DNA from: Oscillospiraceae bacterium
Lineage (GTDB): Bacteria; Bacillota; Clostridia; Oscillospirales; Ruminococcaceae
NCBI GenBank assembly: GCA_003512525.1
Contig: DOQG01000025.1
Coordinates: 66,757 to 130,756, forward strand
DNA length: 64,000 nucleotides
Direction of reading: 5' to 3'
Made by a program: the position numbers and the translations under genes. Positions 25,409 to 33,641 of this stretch are shown here, one piece after another. The notes below the pieces were generated by a model that ran no database searches, had not been told where the DNA came from, and saw nothing but the letters and a program-made list of their open reading frames with translations. The stretch's first letter is position 1. Each line of letters starts with the position of its first letter.

Positions 25409-25939
25409 ATGACAGACATTATAATAATCGACCGTCATGAAGAACTGTCGTTGCTTGCGGTCGAAGCCTTATCGGGTTCGTTTGAAATACGTTTTTGTGC
25501 TGAAAGGTCGCTGTACAAGACCGGTACTGGTCAAGCGCTCAATATATGGAGAACCGACAGGCTCAACGGGCTGATAACGGAAAACTGCATAATCGTTCTG
25601 GGCGAAAAGTGCATAAGTTTGCCCCCGATAATACCGGGCAGTGCTATATTTGTTGCTAATGCTATGAATAAGGAACAGATGTCTGCCCTTGCAAGTGTCA
25701 CCGATAATGTAATTACTTGCGGTAATCTTGTTATGGATACGGTTTCATATACAAGCGTTACAGATGACACTGTTACCGTTTCGTTCGGCAGGACTTTTAC
25801 AACATTATCGGGCAGAGAAGTACAACCATTTGAAATGCCTGTTTGTCGGAACAATAATGAGAGCATCTATTCCACGCTTGCTGTGACTGCTTTACGGGTT
25901 CTCCTTGATGCCCCGGACCTCAGAAATCAGCTTCTGTGA
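25409..25939 (+). CDS. Uncharacterised protein before the asp23-recN operon
   Basis: 176 residues behind CGGAGG. I do not recognise a named family. The N-terminal part alternates strands and helices (TDIIIIDRHEE...CIIVLGEKC, AIFVANAMNKEQMSAL). The C-terminal third (ITCGNLVMDTVSYTSVTDDTVTVSFG, given in parts, then RTFTTLSGREVQPFEMPV) reminds me of short Clostridia proteins with a TCG...S/T-rich strand pair resembling part of Mur-ligase-like folds; that likeness is weak. All residues upstream of the terminator region are well behaved as coding sequence. Confidence 0.6.
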   Translation: MTDIIIIDRHEELSLLAVEALSGSFEIRFCAERSLYKTGTGQALNIWRTDRLNGLITENCIIVLGEKCISLPPIIPGSAIFVANAMNKEQMSALASVTDNVITCGNLVMDTVSYTSVTDDTVTVSFGRTFTTLSGREVQPFEMPVCRNNNESIYSTLAVTALRVLLDAPDLRNQLL

Positions 25940-25966
25940 TACGGATATAAAATCTGCCCGATATAC

Positions 25967-25995
25967 TTGTAATTTTCTTGCGTCTGGTGTATAAT
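25967..25995 (+). promoter_or_regulatory. Sigma-A promoter of the asp23-nusB-...-recN operon
   Basis: -35 TTGTAA (25967-25972), 17-bp spacer, -10 TATAAT (25990-25995), about 100 bp upstream of the asp23 start. Confidence 0.72.
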
Positions 25996-26096
25996 GTATA
26001 TGATAACATTATAGTAGTGTAGTGTGCCCTCCGGCACATTTAAAATCATAACTTGTAACGCAGCACTTATTTGCTTGCGGGAAAGGCAGTATAAGT

Positions 26097-26468
26097 ATGA
26101 ATAAAAAGGTTAATCGTACAGGTGCAAGCCTGAGAATTTCAAATGACGTACTTACAAAAATTGCAGAAGTTGCTGCTACAGAGATCAGGGGTGTTGCATC
26201 TGAGGGGGAACATCTTGTTGTTAGTGATAAGAATATGGCGCAGATCACCGGAAAACTTATGCCGTCTTCTCCTGTTAAGGCTGTGCTTAAGAACGATTCC
26301 GTTGAAGTAACGGTAAACATTGTCGTATTGCAAGGATTTAAAGCGGAAAATGTAGCACAGTCGGTTCAGGAGAGCGTAAAGTCCGCTATACAGAACATGG
26401 CCGGAATTTCCGTATCAAAGGTTAATGTAAAAATTGCTGATATTATGCTTTCTAAGTCAGCTGAATAA
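26097..26468 (+). CDS. Asp23/Gls24 family protein (second copy)
   Basis: 123 residues. LRISNDVLTKIAEVAATEIRGV at the N-terminus, VEVTVNIVVLQGFKAENVAQSVQE in the middle and VSKVNVKIADI at the end match the family (quoted in parts). In Firmicutes this gene regularly precedes nusB, as here (20 bases apart). The Asp23 paralogue at 9981-10358 belongs to the other common context, next to fakA. Confidence 0.9.
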   Translation: MNKKVNRTGASLRISNDVLTKIAEVAATEIRGVASEGEHLVVSDKNMAQITGKLMPSSPVKAVLKNDSVEVTVNIVVLQGFKAENVAQSVQESVKSAIQNMAGISVSKVNVKIADIMLSKSAE

Positions 26469-26487
26469 ATAAAGGAAAATAAATTAA

Positions 26488-26922
26488 ATGGCAGAAAGAA
26501 AACTTACACGTCACGAAATGAGAGAAGCGGCATTGCTGATCCTTTTCCAAAGAAAACTTAATCCGGAAACTCTTGATGAACTGCTTGAGGACTGCAAGGA
26601 ATCATTTGAGATGGAATATAACTCGCAGTCGGTAAAGCTCGCAAACGGGGTGGAAGAACACGAAGATGAGCTTAATGCAATAATAGAGAGCTATTCGCCG
26701 TCAAGAAAGCTCGACAGGATTTCCTACATAAATCTTGCTATCATGAAGATAGCTGTTTATGAGATGAAGTACTGTCCGTCAGTTCCGGATAAGGTTGCAA
26801 TAAACGAAGCGATAGAATTTGCCAAGGAATATACGGACAAGGCAGATGTGCGCTTTATAAACGGAGTGCTCAATTCTTACTACAAGGATAGTCTTAACAA
26901 CAAGGAACAGCCTGATGTCTGA
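26488..26922 (+). CDS. nusB: Transcription antitermination factor NusB
   Basis: 144 residues. NusB with NusE binds boxA RNA and supports rRNA antitermination. LTRHEMREAALLILFQ at the start, SYINLAIMKIAVYEMKYCPSVP near residue 93 and VAINEAIEFAKEY near 115 are the family signatures. Its 3' end overlaps xseA by 8 bases, so translation is coupled. Confidence 0.94.
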   Translation: MAERKLTRHEMREAALLILFQRKLNPETLDELLEDCKESFEMEYNSQSVKLANGVEEHEDELNAIIESYSPSRKLDRISYINLAIMKIAVYEMKYCPSVPDKVAINEAIEFAKEYTDKADVRFINGVLNSYYKDSLNNKEQPDV

Positions 26923-28120
26923 ATTTTTTACCGTAACCGTTTCACAGGTCACAAGACGACTTTCGATGCTTGTAAAAGGTGATAAAGCACTGTCCGATGT
27001 TTATGTTGCGGGAGAAATATCAAACTTTACTCTGCATAAAGCGTCAGGTCATATGTATTTTACACTTAAGGATGAAACTTCATCCATAAAATGTGTTATG
27101 TTTGCAGGAAAAGCCGCAGGTCTAAATTTTATGCCGTACAGCGGTCAGAGCGTAATAGTACACGGCGGTGTAAATGTATATGAACGTGACGGTGCAAATC
27201 AGATATATGTAAATGAGATCATCGAAAAGGGTCAGGGAGAGCTTGCGCTTGCCTTTGAAAAGGCAAAGAGGGAGCTTGAAGCAGGCGGATATTTTGACAG
27301 AAAACGTCCGATACCGAAACAACCGCATAAGGTCTGTCTGATAACGGCAGAAAAGGGTGCGGCTCTTCAGGATATGCTCAATATCATCGCAAGGCGCAGA
27401 CCGATACTTGAAGTAGTGTTTATCCCTGTGACCGTGCAGGGTGCATATGCACCTGCAACACTTATAAACGGCATTACGGCGGCACAAACGACAGGCGCTG
27501 ACCTTATCATAATAGGCAGGGGCGGCGGTTCTGCGGAGGACTTGTCGTGTTTTAATGACATAGCATACGCGAAAGCGCTATACAGCAGTGAAATACCGAC
27601 AATATCGGCAGTGGGACATGAAACGGATTTTACAATATCGGATTTTGTTGCGGATCTGCGTGCGCCGACACCGTCTGCAGCAGCTGAAATTGCCACATCG
27701 ATCACCTGTGAGGATCTTAGCGAACATATAGAGCTGACATACGACAAGCTCAGCGATATAGTTCACTCTCAGATAGAGGGGTATGAACAGCTGATAGACG
27801 GCTATCAGCGACATATATCGGCATACAGCCCGATAAATCGTCTTGAACGGTCGCAAAGAGAGCTTGAATTGCTCGGCAGCAAGATCAAAACAGCAATAAG
27901 CGCAACTGTTCACCGCAATGAGGTGCTTATTGAAGGCTACACAGATAAGATAGAAGCGCTTAGTCCTGTGAATGTACTCAGACGAGGATATAGTGCCGTT
28001 ACCTTAAACGGAAAAGCTGTAAACAGCGTTGATGATATATCTGTCGGCGGCACTGTAGAAATACTGATGTCGGACGGCACTGCAAGAGCTATGATAACAG
28101 AAACAGAAAAAAAGCAATGA
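26915..28120 (+). CDS. xseA: Exodeoxyribonuclease VII large subunit
   Basis: 401 residues. With XseB it degrades single-stranded DNA to oligonucleotides. The N-terminal OB fold (VYVAGEISNFTLHKASGHMYF) is followed by the catalytic domain with KVCLITAEKGAALQDM, IIIGRGGGSAEDLSCFND (near residue 195) and SAVGHETDFTISDFVADLRA (near 230), then a long coiled-coil region and the C-terminal VLRRGYSAV. Slightly shorter than the E. coli protein, normal for Clostridia. Confidence 0.95.
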   Translation: MSEFFTVTVSQVTRRLSMLVKGDKALSDVYVAGEISNFTLHKASGHMYFTLKDETSSIKCVMFAGKAAGLNFMPYSGQSVIVHGGVNVYERDGANQIYVNEIIEKGQGELALAFEKAKRELEAGGYFDRKRPIPKQPHKVCLITAEKGAALQDMLNIIARRRPILEVVFIPVTVQGAYAPATLINGITAAQTTGADLIIIGRGGGSAEDLSCFNDIAYAKALYSSEIPTISAVGHETDFTISDFVADLRAPTPSAAAEIATSITCEDLSEHIELTYDKLSDIVHSQIEGYEQLIDGYQRHISAYSPINRLERSQRELELLGSKIKTAISATVHRNEVLIEGYTDKIEALSPVNVLRRGYSAVTLNGKAVNSVDDISVGGTVEILMSDGTARAMITETEKKQ

Positions 28121-28132
28121 GGTGCATATTAA

Positions 28133-28309
28133 ATGAGCTTTGAAACAGCGATGAAAAGACTCGACGAGATATCGGTGCAGATGGAACAGCCCGACATCAC
28201 ACTCGACAACTCGATGAAATGCTATAAAGAAGCGGTGGAGCTTATCGCGTTCTGTCGCAAGTATATTGACGAAGCCAAGCTTACTGTGCAGAAGCTGGAA
28301 GAGGCGTAA
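28133..28309 (+). CDS. xseB: Exodeoxyribonuclease VII small subunit
   Basis: 58 residues, ATG at 28133, stop at 28307-28309. The sequence MSFETAMKRLDEISVQME and the closing KLTVQKLEEA match XseB, the all-helical small subunit that binds XseA's coiled coil in several copies. A GAGGTG site lies about 8 bases upstream. It sits 12 bases after xseA and 1 base before the prenyl transferase gene. Confidence 0.92.
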   Translation: MSFETAMKRLDEISVQMEQPDITLDNSMKCYKEAVELIAFCRKYIDEAKLTVQKLEEA

Positions 28310-28310
28310 T

Positions 28311-29219
28311 ATGCAGATAAAACTGATCGGTACTCCTTCGACAAAAGAAGAATTTGAGGCTATGTTCAAGGCATACCGCGAATATTTTGAGGAACATCTG
28401 AAAGCTGTCTGCAATTCGTTCTGCGACAGCGGCGCGAAATACAAGGCGCTTTATGATGCGGCGGCATACAGTCTGGAAGCGGGCGGTAAGCGTATAAGAC
28501 CCGTGCTTGCATTCGAAATGTGCCGTGTGTGCGGGGGAGATCCGTCCGATGCACTCCCGGCGGCGATTGCTATTGAAATGATACACACGTTTTCTCTTAT
28601 ACATGACGATCTGCCTTGTATGGATAACGATGATATGAGAAGAGGCAGACCGAGCTGTCATAAGGCTCACGGCGAGGCGGTAGCACTTCTTGCGGGTGAC
28701 GCGCTGACAGCATATGCGGGAAAGATCATATGTGACAGTAGCCTTTCTGCTGATAAAAAAGCCGCTATGATACAGGTACTTTATGACAGGACTATCGGTA
28801 TGATAGAGGGTCAGACGATCGATATCGACGGCAACTTTGATACACTTGACGGGCTTATTTCAATGTACGAGATGAAGACCTCGGAGTTACTGACAGCTGC
28901 CTGTGTTATGGGTTGCATAGCGGCAGGAGCTGACAAGAAAAAGATATCCGCCGCAACAGCGTATGCTCACGAACTGGGACTGGCGTTTCAGATAGTTGAC
29001 GACATACTTGATGTGACATCTACTTCAGAAGAACTCGGTAAGCCTGTAGGAAGTGATGAAGAGCAGAACAAGACGACAAGCGTTACATTGCTCGGACTTG
29101 AAAAAGCGAAAGAGCTTGCCGAAAAATATACGCATGGTGCAGAAAATGCACTTGCGGAATTTGACGATACAGAATTTCTGAAAAAACTGACGGATCTGCT
29201 TTTAAGCAGAAAGAAATGA
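28311..29219 (+). CDS. ispA: Polyprenyl (farnesyl) diphosphate synthase
   Basis: 302 residues from the ATG at 28311, one base after the xseB stop; a frame extension to 28266 inside xseB is rejected. It condenses isopentenyl diphosphate with allylic diphosphates. The first Asp-rich motif is LIHDDLPCMDNDDMRRG (near residue 93) and the second is FQIVDDILDVTST (near 226); GGKRIRP and the GDALTAYA stretch are also present. Product chain length (C15 or C20) cannot be read safely. It follows the canonical xseB-ispA order. Confidence 0.93.
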   Translation: MQIKLIGTPSTKEEFEAMFKAYREYFEEHLKAVCNSFCDSGAKYKALYDAAAYSLEAGGKRIRPVLAFEMCRVCGGDPSDALPAAIAIEMIHTFSLIHDDLPCMDNDDMRRGRPSCHKAHGEAVALLAGDALTAYAGKIICDSSLSADKKAAMIQVLYDRTIGMIEGQTIDIDGNFDTLDGLISMYEMKTSELLTAACVMGCIAAGADKKKISAATAYAHELGLAFQIVDDILDVTSTSEELGKPVGSDEEQNKTTSVTLLGLEKAKELAEKYTHGAENALAEFDDTEFLKKLTDLLLSRKK

Positions 29220-29253
29220 TAAGGGTATTTATACCTTGAGGAGTTCAATATAA

Positions 29254-29757
29254 ATGAGAACTGATCAGATAAATGTAATTTTACTTATTGCGCTTATAAG
29301 CTGGGGCACTGCGCAGATAATAAAGACATTCATACATTTTATCAAGACGAAGAGCTTTAAGGCGGAACGTCTTACGGGTGCGGGCGGTATGCCGTCGGCA
29401 CATTCGGCTACTGTCTGTGCTACAGCGATAACAACTTGCAGAGTATGCGGCATATGCTCACCGGAGTTTGCGCTTGCAATGATACTTGCAATGGTCGTAA
29501 TGTATGATGCTATGGGTGTCAGACGCTCGGCGGGGCTTCAGGCAAAGGAGATCAACCGTTTAAGGCGTGTGGTAAATGAGCTTGATGAAGAGTTTATGGA
29601 TAAATTCGACGACAAGGTCGATGAGATAGAAGAAAAGAAGCCCGAAGAGATTCATGAACTCAAGGAGTTTTTAGGTCACACTCCTCTTGAGGTTCTTTGC
29701 GGTGCTTTGCTCGGAATACTTATAGCTATGGCTGTACCGATACAGGTGGTCGGCTGA
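29254..29757 (+). CDS. Divergent PAP2 (DUF212) family membrane protein
   Basis: 167 residues with about three or four membrane segments (residues ~7-25, 50-95, 145-165). The motif GAGGMPSAHSATVCA resembles the PSxxH signature of acid phosphatases, and MYDAMGVRRSAG is the second family block. The function is not established; lipid phosphate turnover is a guess from the fold and from its place between ispA and dxs. Confidence 0.83.
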   Translation: MRTDQINVILLIALISWGTAQIIKTFIHFIKTKSFKAERLTGAGGMPSAHSATVCATAITTCRVCGICSPEFALAMILAMVVMYDAMGVRRSAGLQAKEINRLRRVVNELDEEFMDKFDDKVDEIEEKKPEEIHELKEFLGHTPLEVLCGALLGILIAMAVPIQVVG

Positions 29758-29782
29758 CAGTACATCAATCAGGTGAATTAAA

Positions 29783-31579
29783 TTGATATTGAAAAACGAT
29801 ATGTCCGCCGAGTACCTGAAGTCGCTTAACCCTGAACAGCGTAAAAAGCTGTGTTCAGAAATAAGGCAACTTCTTGTAAAAACAGTAACAGTAAACGGCG
29901 GTCATCTTGCGTCCAATCTCGGAACAGTCGAGCTTACGGTGGCAATGCACACGGTTTTTGACTCTCCGAAGGATAAATTTGTTTTTGATGTTGGACATCA
30001 ATCCTACACTCATAAGATAATAACAGGCAGAGCAGGAAAAATGAATACACTGCGCTGTGAAGGCGGGCTATCAGGCTTTCCTAAAGCGGAAGAGTCGGAG
30101 CACGACGCTTTTATCGGCGGTCACAGCAGTATTTCTATTTCTGCGGCGCTCGGAATTGCAAAGGGTATGCAGCTTAACGGCGACGATCACAGCGTGGTCG
30201 CGGTTATCGGTGACGGTGCGTTTACCGGCGGCGAAGCATATGAGGGTATGAATAATGCGGGTAAAAGTGACTGCAATCTTATAGTTGTTCTAAACGACAA
30301 TGAGATGTCAATATCCAAAAATACCGGCGCACTGGCGCTGTATCTTGCACAGATACGCTCAACAAGGAAATATTACAGCACAAAGACTTCTGTCAAGAAT
30401 GTGCTTGATAAAACTCCAATTATTGGTAAAGGACTTGGTAAGGCGGCAAAAGGCACAAAGCAGCTGCTAAAATTTGCTATTTATCACTCAAATCTGTTTG
30501 AGAATTTCGGCTTCAAGTATCTCGGTCCTATTGACGGACATAATCTTGATGAGCTTACAGAGGCACTGATGGTTGCAAAGATGATGCACAAGCCGTGCCT
30601 TGTTCATATTTACACGAAAAAAGGAAAGGGCTATGCGCCTGCCGAAAATAATTCAGGCGAATATCATGGGTTGCCACCAAAAAATCAATGCGGAGGTGAC
30701 GGAGAGTGCTTTACCGAAGCATTCGGAAAAACGCTTCTTTCACTTGCTGAAAAGGATAAGAATATATGCGCTGTGACTGCCGCAATGAAATATGGCACAG
30801 GACTTCAGTACTTCTCCAAGGCTTTTCCCGAACGCTTTTTTGATGTCGGGATTGCAGAACAGCACGCTGTAACATTCTGTGCCGGACTTGCAAGTCAGGA
30901 CAAACTTCCTGTTTTCGCTGTATATTCGTCATTCTTACAACGCTCATACGACCAGCTTATACACGATTGTGCTATAGAAAACCGTCATGTTGTTCTCGGC
31001 GTTGACAGGGCGGGTTTTGTCGGCGAGGACGGAGAAACACATCACGGGCTTTTTGATGTTGCTATGCTGTCAACCGTTCCTAACGCAACTATCTATTCGC
31101 CGTGTGATACAGCCGAGCTTTCCGTCTGTCTTGAACACGCTCTGTACTGTGATACAGGCATATCGGCGGTGCGATATCCGAGAGGCTGCGAGCTTTCGCA
31201 TTCTGATACCGATAATTACTGTGATTATAAATATATTTCAGGCAGAAATAAAAAGCTTGTTTTCATATACGGTAGAATAGCCGCATACGCAAAAGAGCTC
31301 AACAACACTGCTGATATATTACAAGCGATAAAGATTTACCCCATATCTAATGAAATTATAGATATATGCCTTAAATACGATGAAATATATGCCTTTGAAG
31401 AGGGCGAAAAAGAGGGCGGCATTGCACAGAAGCTGTGCACCGCGTTAACTCTTGCGGGATATAAGGGCAGATTTTCTATTACTGCCGTTGACGGATTTAT
31501 CCGCCATGCAAGCGTTACATCGCAGCTCCATAATGCGAAGCTTGATACCGACTCAATGAGAGAGATCATAGGAGGATAA
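29783..31579 (+). CDS. dxs: 1-deoxy-D-xylulose-5-phosphate synthase
   Basis: 598 residues, TTG start behind AGGTG. Dxs uses thiamine diphosphate to join pyruvate and glyceraldehyde 3-phosphate, the entry step of the MEP isoprenoid pathway. ASNLGTVELTVAMH, FDVGHQSYTHKI, the ThDP motif GDGAFTGGEAYEGMNNAG with LNDNEMSIS, and FDVGIAEQHAVTFCAGLA and DRAGFVGEDGETHHG in the transketolase half are intact. The N-terminal half and C-terminal domain are a little shorter than the ~620-residue E. coli protein. Confidence 0.95.
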   Translation: MILKNDMSAEYLKSLNPEQRKKLCSEIRQLLVKTVTVNGGHLASNLGTVELTVAMHTVFDSPKDKFVFDVGHQSYTHKIITGRAGKMNTLRCEGGLSGFPKAEESEHDAFIGGHSSISISAALGIAKGMQLNGDDHSVVAVIGDGAFTGGEAYEGMNNAGKSDCNLIVVLNDNEMSISKNTGALALYLAQIRSTRKYYSTKTSVKNVLDKTPIIGKGLGKAAKGTKQLLKFAIYHSNLFENFGFKYLGPIDGHNLDELTEALMVAKMMHKPCLVHIYTKKGKGYAPAENNSGEYHGLPPKNQCGGDGECFTEAFGKTLLSLAEKDKNICAVTAAMKYGTGLQYFSKAFPERFFDVGIAEQHAVTFCAGLASQDKLPVFAVYSSFLQRSYDQLIHDCAIENRHVVLGVDRAGFVGEDGETHHGLFDVAMLSTVPNATIYSPCDTAELSVCLEHALYCDTGISAVRYPRGCELSHSDTDNYCDYKYISGRNKKLVFIYGRIAAYAKELNNTADILQAIKIYPISNEIIDICLKYDEIYAFEEGEKEGGIAQKLCTALTLAGYKGRFSITAVDGFIRHASVTSQLHNAKLDTDSMREIIGG

Positions 31580-31580
31580 T

Positions 31581-32324
31581 ATGCCAAAAAGACTGGATGT
31601 TTATCTTTCCGACAACAATATTGTAAAAAGCCGCAGTCTTGCCGCTACTCTGATAAAACAGGGGAGTGTTGAGGTAAACGGCAGGATATGCTCAAAGCCG
31701 TCGTTTACTGTAAATGACGATGATACCGTAAAAATCATCGGTGAACTGCCTAAATATGTCGGCAGGGGCGGACTCAAATTAGAAAAAGCATTATCTCATT
31801 ACAGACTGCATCTTGATGGCGCTGTCTGCATTGATATAGGTGCATCTACAGGCGGATTTACCGATTGTATGCTCAAAAACGGCGCTGAAAAGGTTTATTC
31901 CGTAGATGTCGGTACTGACCAGCTTGATGAAAAGCTCAGGAACGACAGCCGAGTAATTTCTATGGAAAAGACCGATATAAGAAACTGTGTCGGCATATTG
32001 CCGCAGGTCGACTTTATAAGTATAGATGTATCCTTTATATCACTTAAGCTTGTTTTGCCGACTGCATTTGCACTACTTAAGGATGGCGGCGAGTGCGTGG
32101 CGCTTATAAAACCGCAGTTTGAAGCGGGAAAAGCGCATCTCAGCAAAAACGGTATTGTGCGTGATATCAAAGTACAAAAAAAGGTCTGTGAAGAAATTGC
32201 TGAATTTGTGACAACACTCGGTTTTGAACACGGTGAGGTTATCGCTTCTCCTATCGCAGGCGGTGACGGCAATTCCGAATATCTGATATTTTTAAAACGA
32301 CCGAAAGCGGGTGACAGGCTTTGA
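31581..32324 (+). CDS. tlyA: TlyA-family rRNA 2'-O-methyltransferase
   Basis: 247 residues behind AGGAGGAT. An N-terminal S4 RNA-binding domain (KRLDVYLSDNNIVKSRSLAA, ... VKIIGELPKYVGRGGLKLEKAL) is followed by an FtsJ-like methyltransferase with the SAM loop CIDIGASTGGFTDCML (near residue 82) and VDFISIDVSFISL. The family methylates rRNA riboses (the basis of capreomycin sensitivity in mycobacteria); often misannotated as hemolysin. It overlaps nadK by 4 bases. Confidence 0.93.
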   Translation: MPKRLDVYLSDNNIVKSRSLAATLIKQGSVEVNGRICSKPSFTVNDDDTVKIIGELPKYVGRGGLKLEKALSHYRLHLDGAVCIDIGASTGGFTDCMLKNGAEKVYSVDVGTDQLDEKLRNDSRVISMEKTDIRNCVGILPQVDFISIDVSFISLKLVLPTAFALLKDGGECVALIKPQFEAGKAHLSKNGIVRDIKVQKKVCEEIAEFVTTLGFEHGEVIASPIAGGDGNSEYLIFLKRPKAGDRL

Positions 32325-33166
32325 AAGTAATGATATGTGCAAACCTTGGTAAACAGAGAAGCCGCAAAGCGGCAGCAGACGCCTGCTCAAAGCTTATTGA
32401 TCTGGGTTTTCAGCCCCTTATTGAAAAGCAATATGAAAGTGCTATCAAAGTTGACGGAGCAGTCTATTGTGAAACTGACAAGCTTATAAACGAATGTGAT
32501 ATGTTTATGACTATCGGCGGTGACGGTACTATTCTGAAATGGGGACAGAAAGCCGCAATGTGCGGAAAACCCCTTCTTGGAATAAATACAGGCAGGCTTG
32601 GCTTTATGACTTCTATAGAAAGCGACGAGCTTGAAACGCTTGAACGTCTCAGAACCGGTGATTACAGCATAAGCAGAAGAATGCTGCTTGATATAGAGTA
32701 TGAGGGAAGAGGAAAATTCAGTGCCATAAATGACGTTGTGTTCAGCAAGTGTCGGTATTCAAAGCTTCCTGAATTTATTGTATCGGTCGAAGAGTACGAG
32801 GTCACAAAGATAAGGGCAGACGGTATAATTTTCAGTACACCGGCAGGCTCAACAGCTTACTCGCTCTCTGCCGGCGGTCCTATCATATCACCTGATGCAC
32901 AGTGTATTGAATTTACTCCGCTGTGCGCGCATTCGCTATTCGGAAGACCGATGATCTTTTCTTCCGACTCTGAGATAACGGTACGTTTTTCCGCGTATGA
33001 AAACAGCGGTGTTTCACTCAGTATAGACGGCAACGATGATATGGACTTCAACGAGGGCGAAACGATAAAGATAAGACGCTCAAAACATGAGCTGTCACTG
33101 ATCGATATAAACGGAAGCAGTTTTTATAAAGCTGTTCACAATAAGCTTATGCGTCCGCTGAAATGA
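32321..33166 (+). CDS. nadK: NAD kinase
   Basis: 281 residues, TTG start overlapping the tlyA stop. It phosphorylates NAD to NADP. The signatures MTIGGDGTILKWGQ (near residue 65), INTGRLGFMT (near 88), and SAGGPIISPD with TPAGSTAYSLSAGG (near 175) are present. The place between tlyA and argR is conserved in Clostridia. Confidence 0.95.
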   Translation: MKVMICANLGKQRSRKAAADACSKLIDLGFQPLIEKQYESAIKVDGAVYCETDKLINECDMFMTIGGDGTILKWGQKAAMCGKPLLGINTGRLGFMTSIESDELETLERLRTGDYSISRRMLLDIEYEGRGKFSAINDVVFSKCRYSKLPEFIVSVEEYEVTKIRADGIIFSTPAGSTAYSLSAGGPIISPDAQCIEFTPLCAHSLFGRPMIFSSDSEITVRFSAYENSGVSLSIDGNDDMDFNEGETIKIRRSKHELSLIDINGSSFYKAVHNKLMRPLK

Positions 33167-33185
33167 TCGACAGAGGGGTGATATT

Positions 33186-33623
33186 GTGAAAAAGAAAAGA
33201 CAAGCTGAGATATTGAGGATAATATCCACAAACGAAGTCGAAACGCAGGAGATGCTTCTAAAACTGCTCCGGGAACGCGGTTACGACGTAACGCAGGCTA
33301 CCGTATCGCGTGACATAAACGAAATGAACATAGAAAAAACCGTATCTGCAAACGGTATCAATTGTTACGCAAAGGCCGAAAAGGTACATACCGTAAAATT
33401 TCACAATATCATTTCGGAGGCAGTAGTCAGTATCGACTATGCTATGAACATCGTTTCGATAAAATGTCACAGCGGTCTTGCAAATGCGGCGTGTGCCGGA
33501 CTTGATATGATGAATTTGTCATATGTTGTCGGCACTATTGCAGGCGATGATACGATTTTCGTGTTGACGCGCACAGAGAGTGATGCTAGAATGCTCACGC
33601 GTCATCTTAAGGAATTACTTTAA
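33186..33623 (+). CDS. argR: Arginine repressor ArgR
   Basis: 145 residues from a GTG start behind GAGGGGTG. The N-terminal winged helix (RQAEILRIISTNEVETQEML, VTQATVSRDINEM) binds ARG boxes; the C-terminal domain (CHSGLANAACAGLD, VGTIAGDDTIFVLTRTE) binds arginine and forms hexamers. Location before recN is the usual Firmicutes order. No arginine synthesis gene is in the window. Confidence 0.95.
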   Translation: MKKKRQAEILRIISTNEVETQEMLLKLLRERGYDVTQATVSRDINEMNIEKTVSANGINCYAKAEKVHTVKFHNIISEAVVSIDYAMNIVSIKCHSGLANAACAGLDMMNLSYVVGTIAGDDTIFVLTRTESDARMLTRHLKELL

Positions 33624-33641
33624 TGTAAGGAGGTCGGCGTT

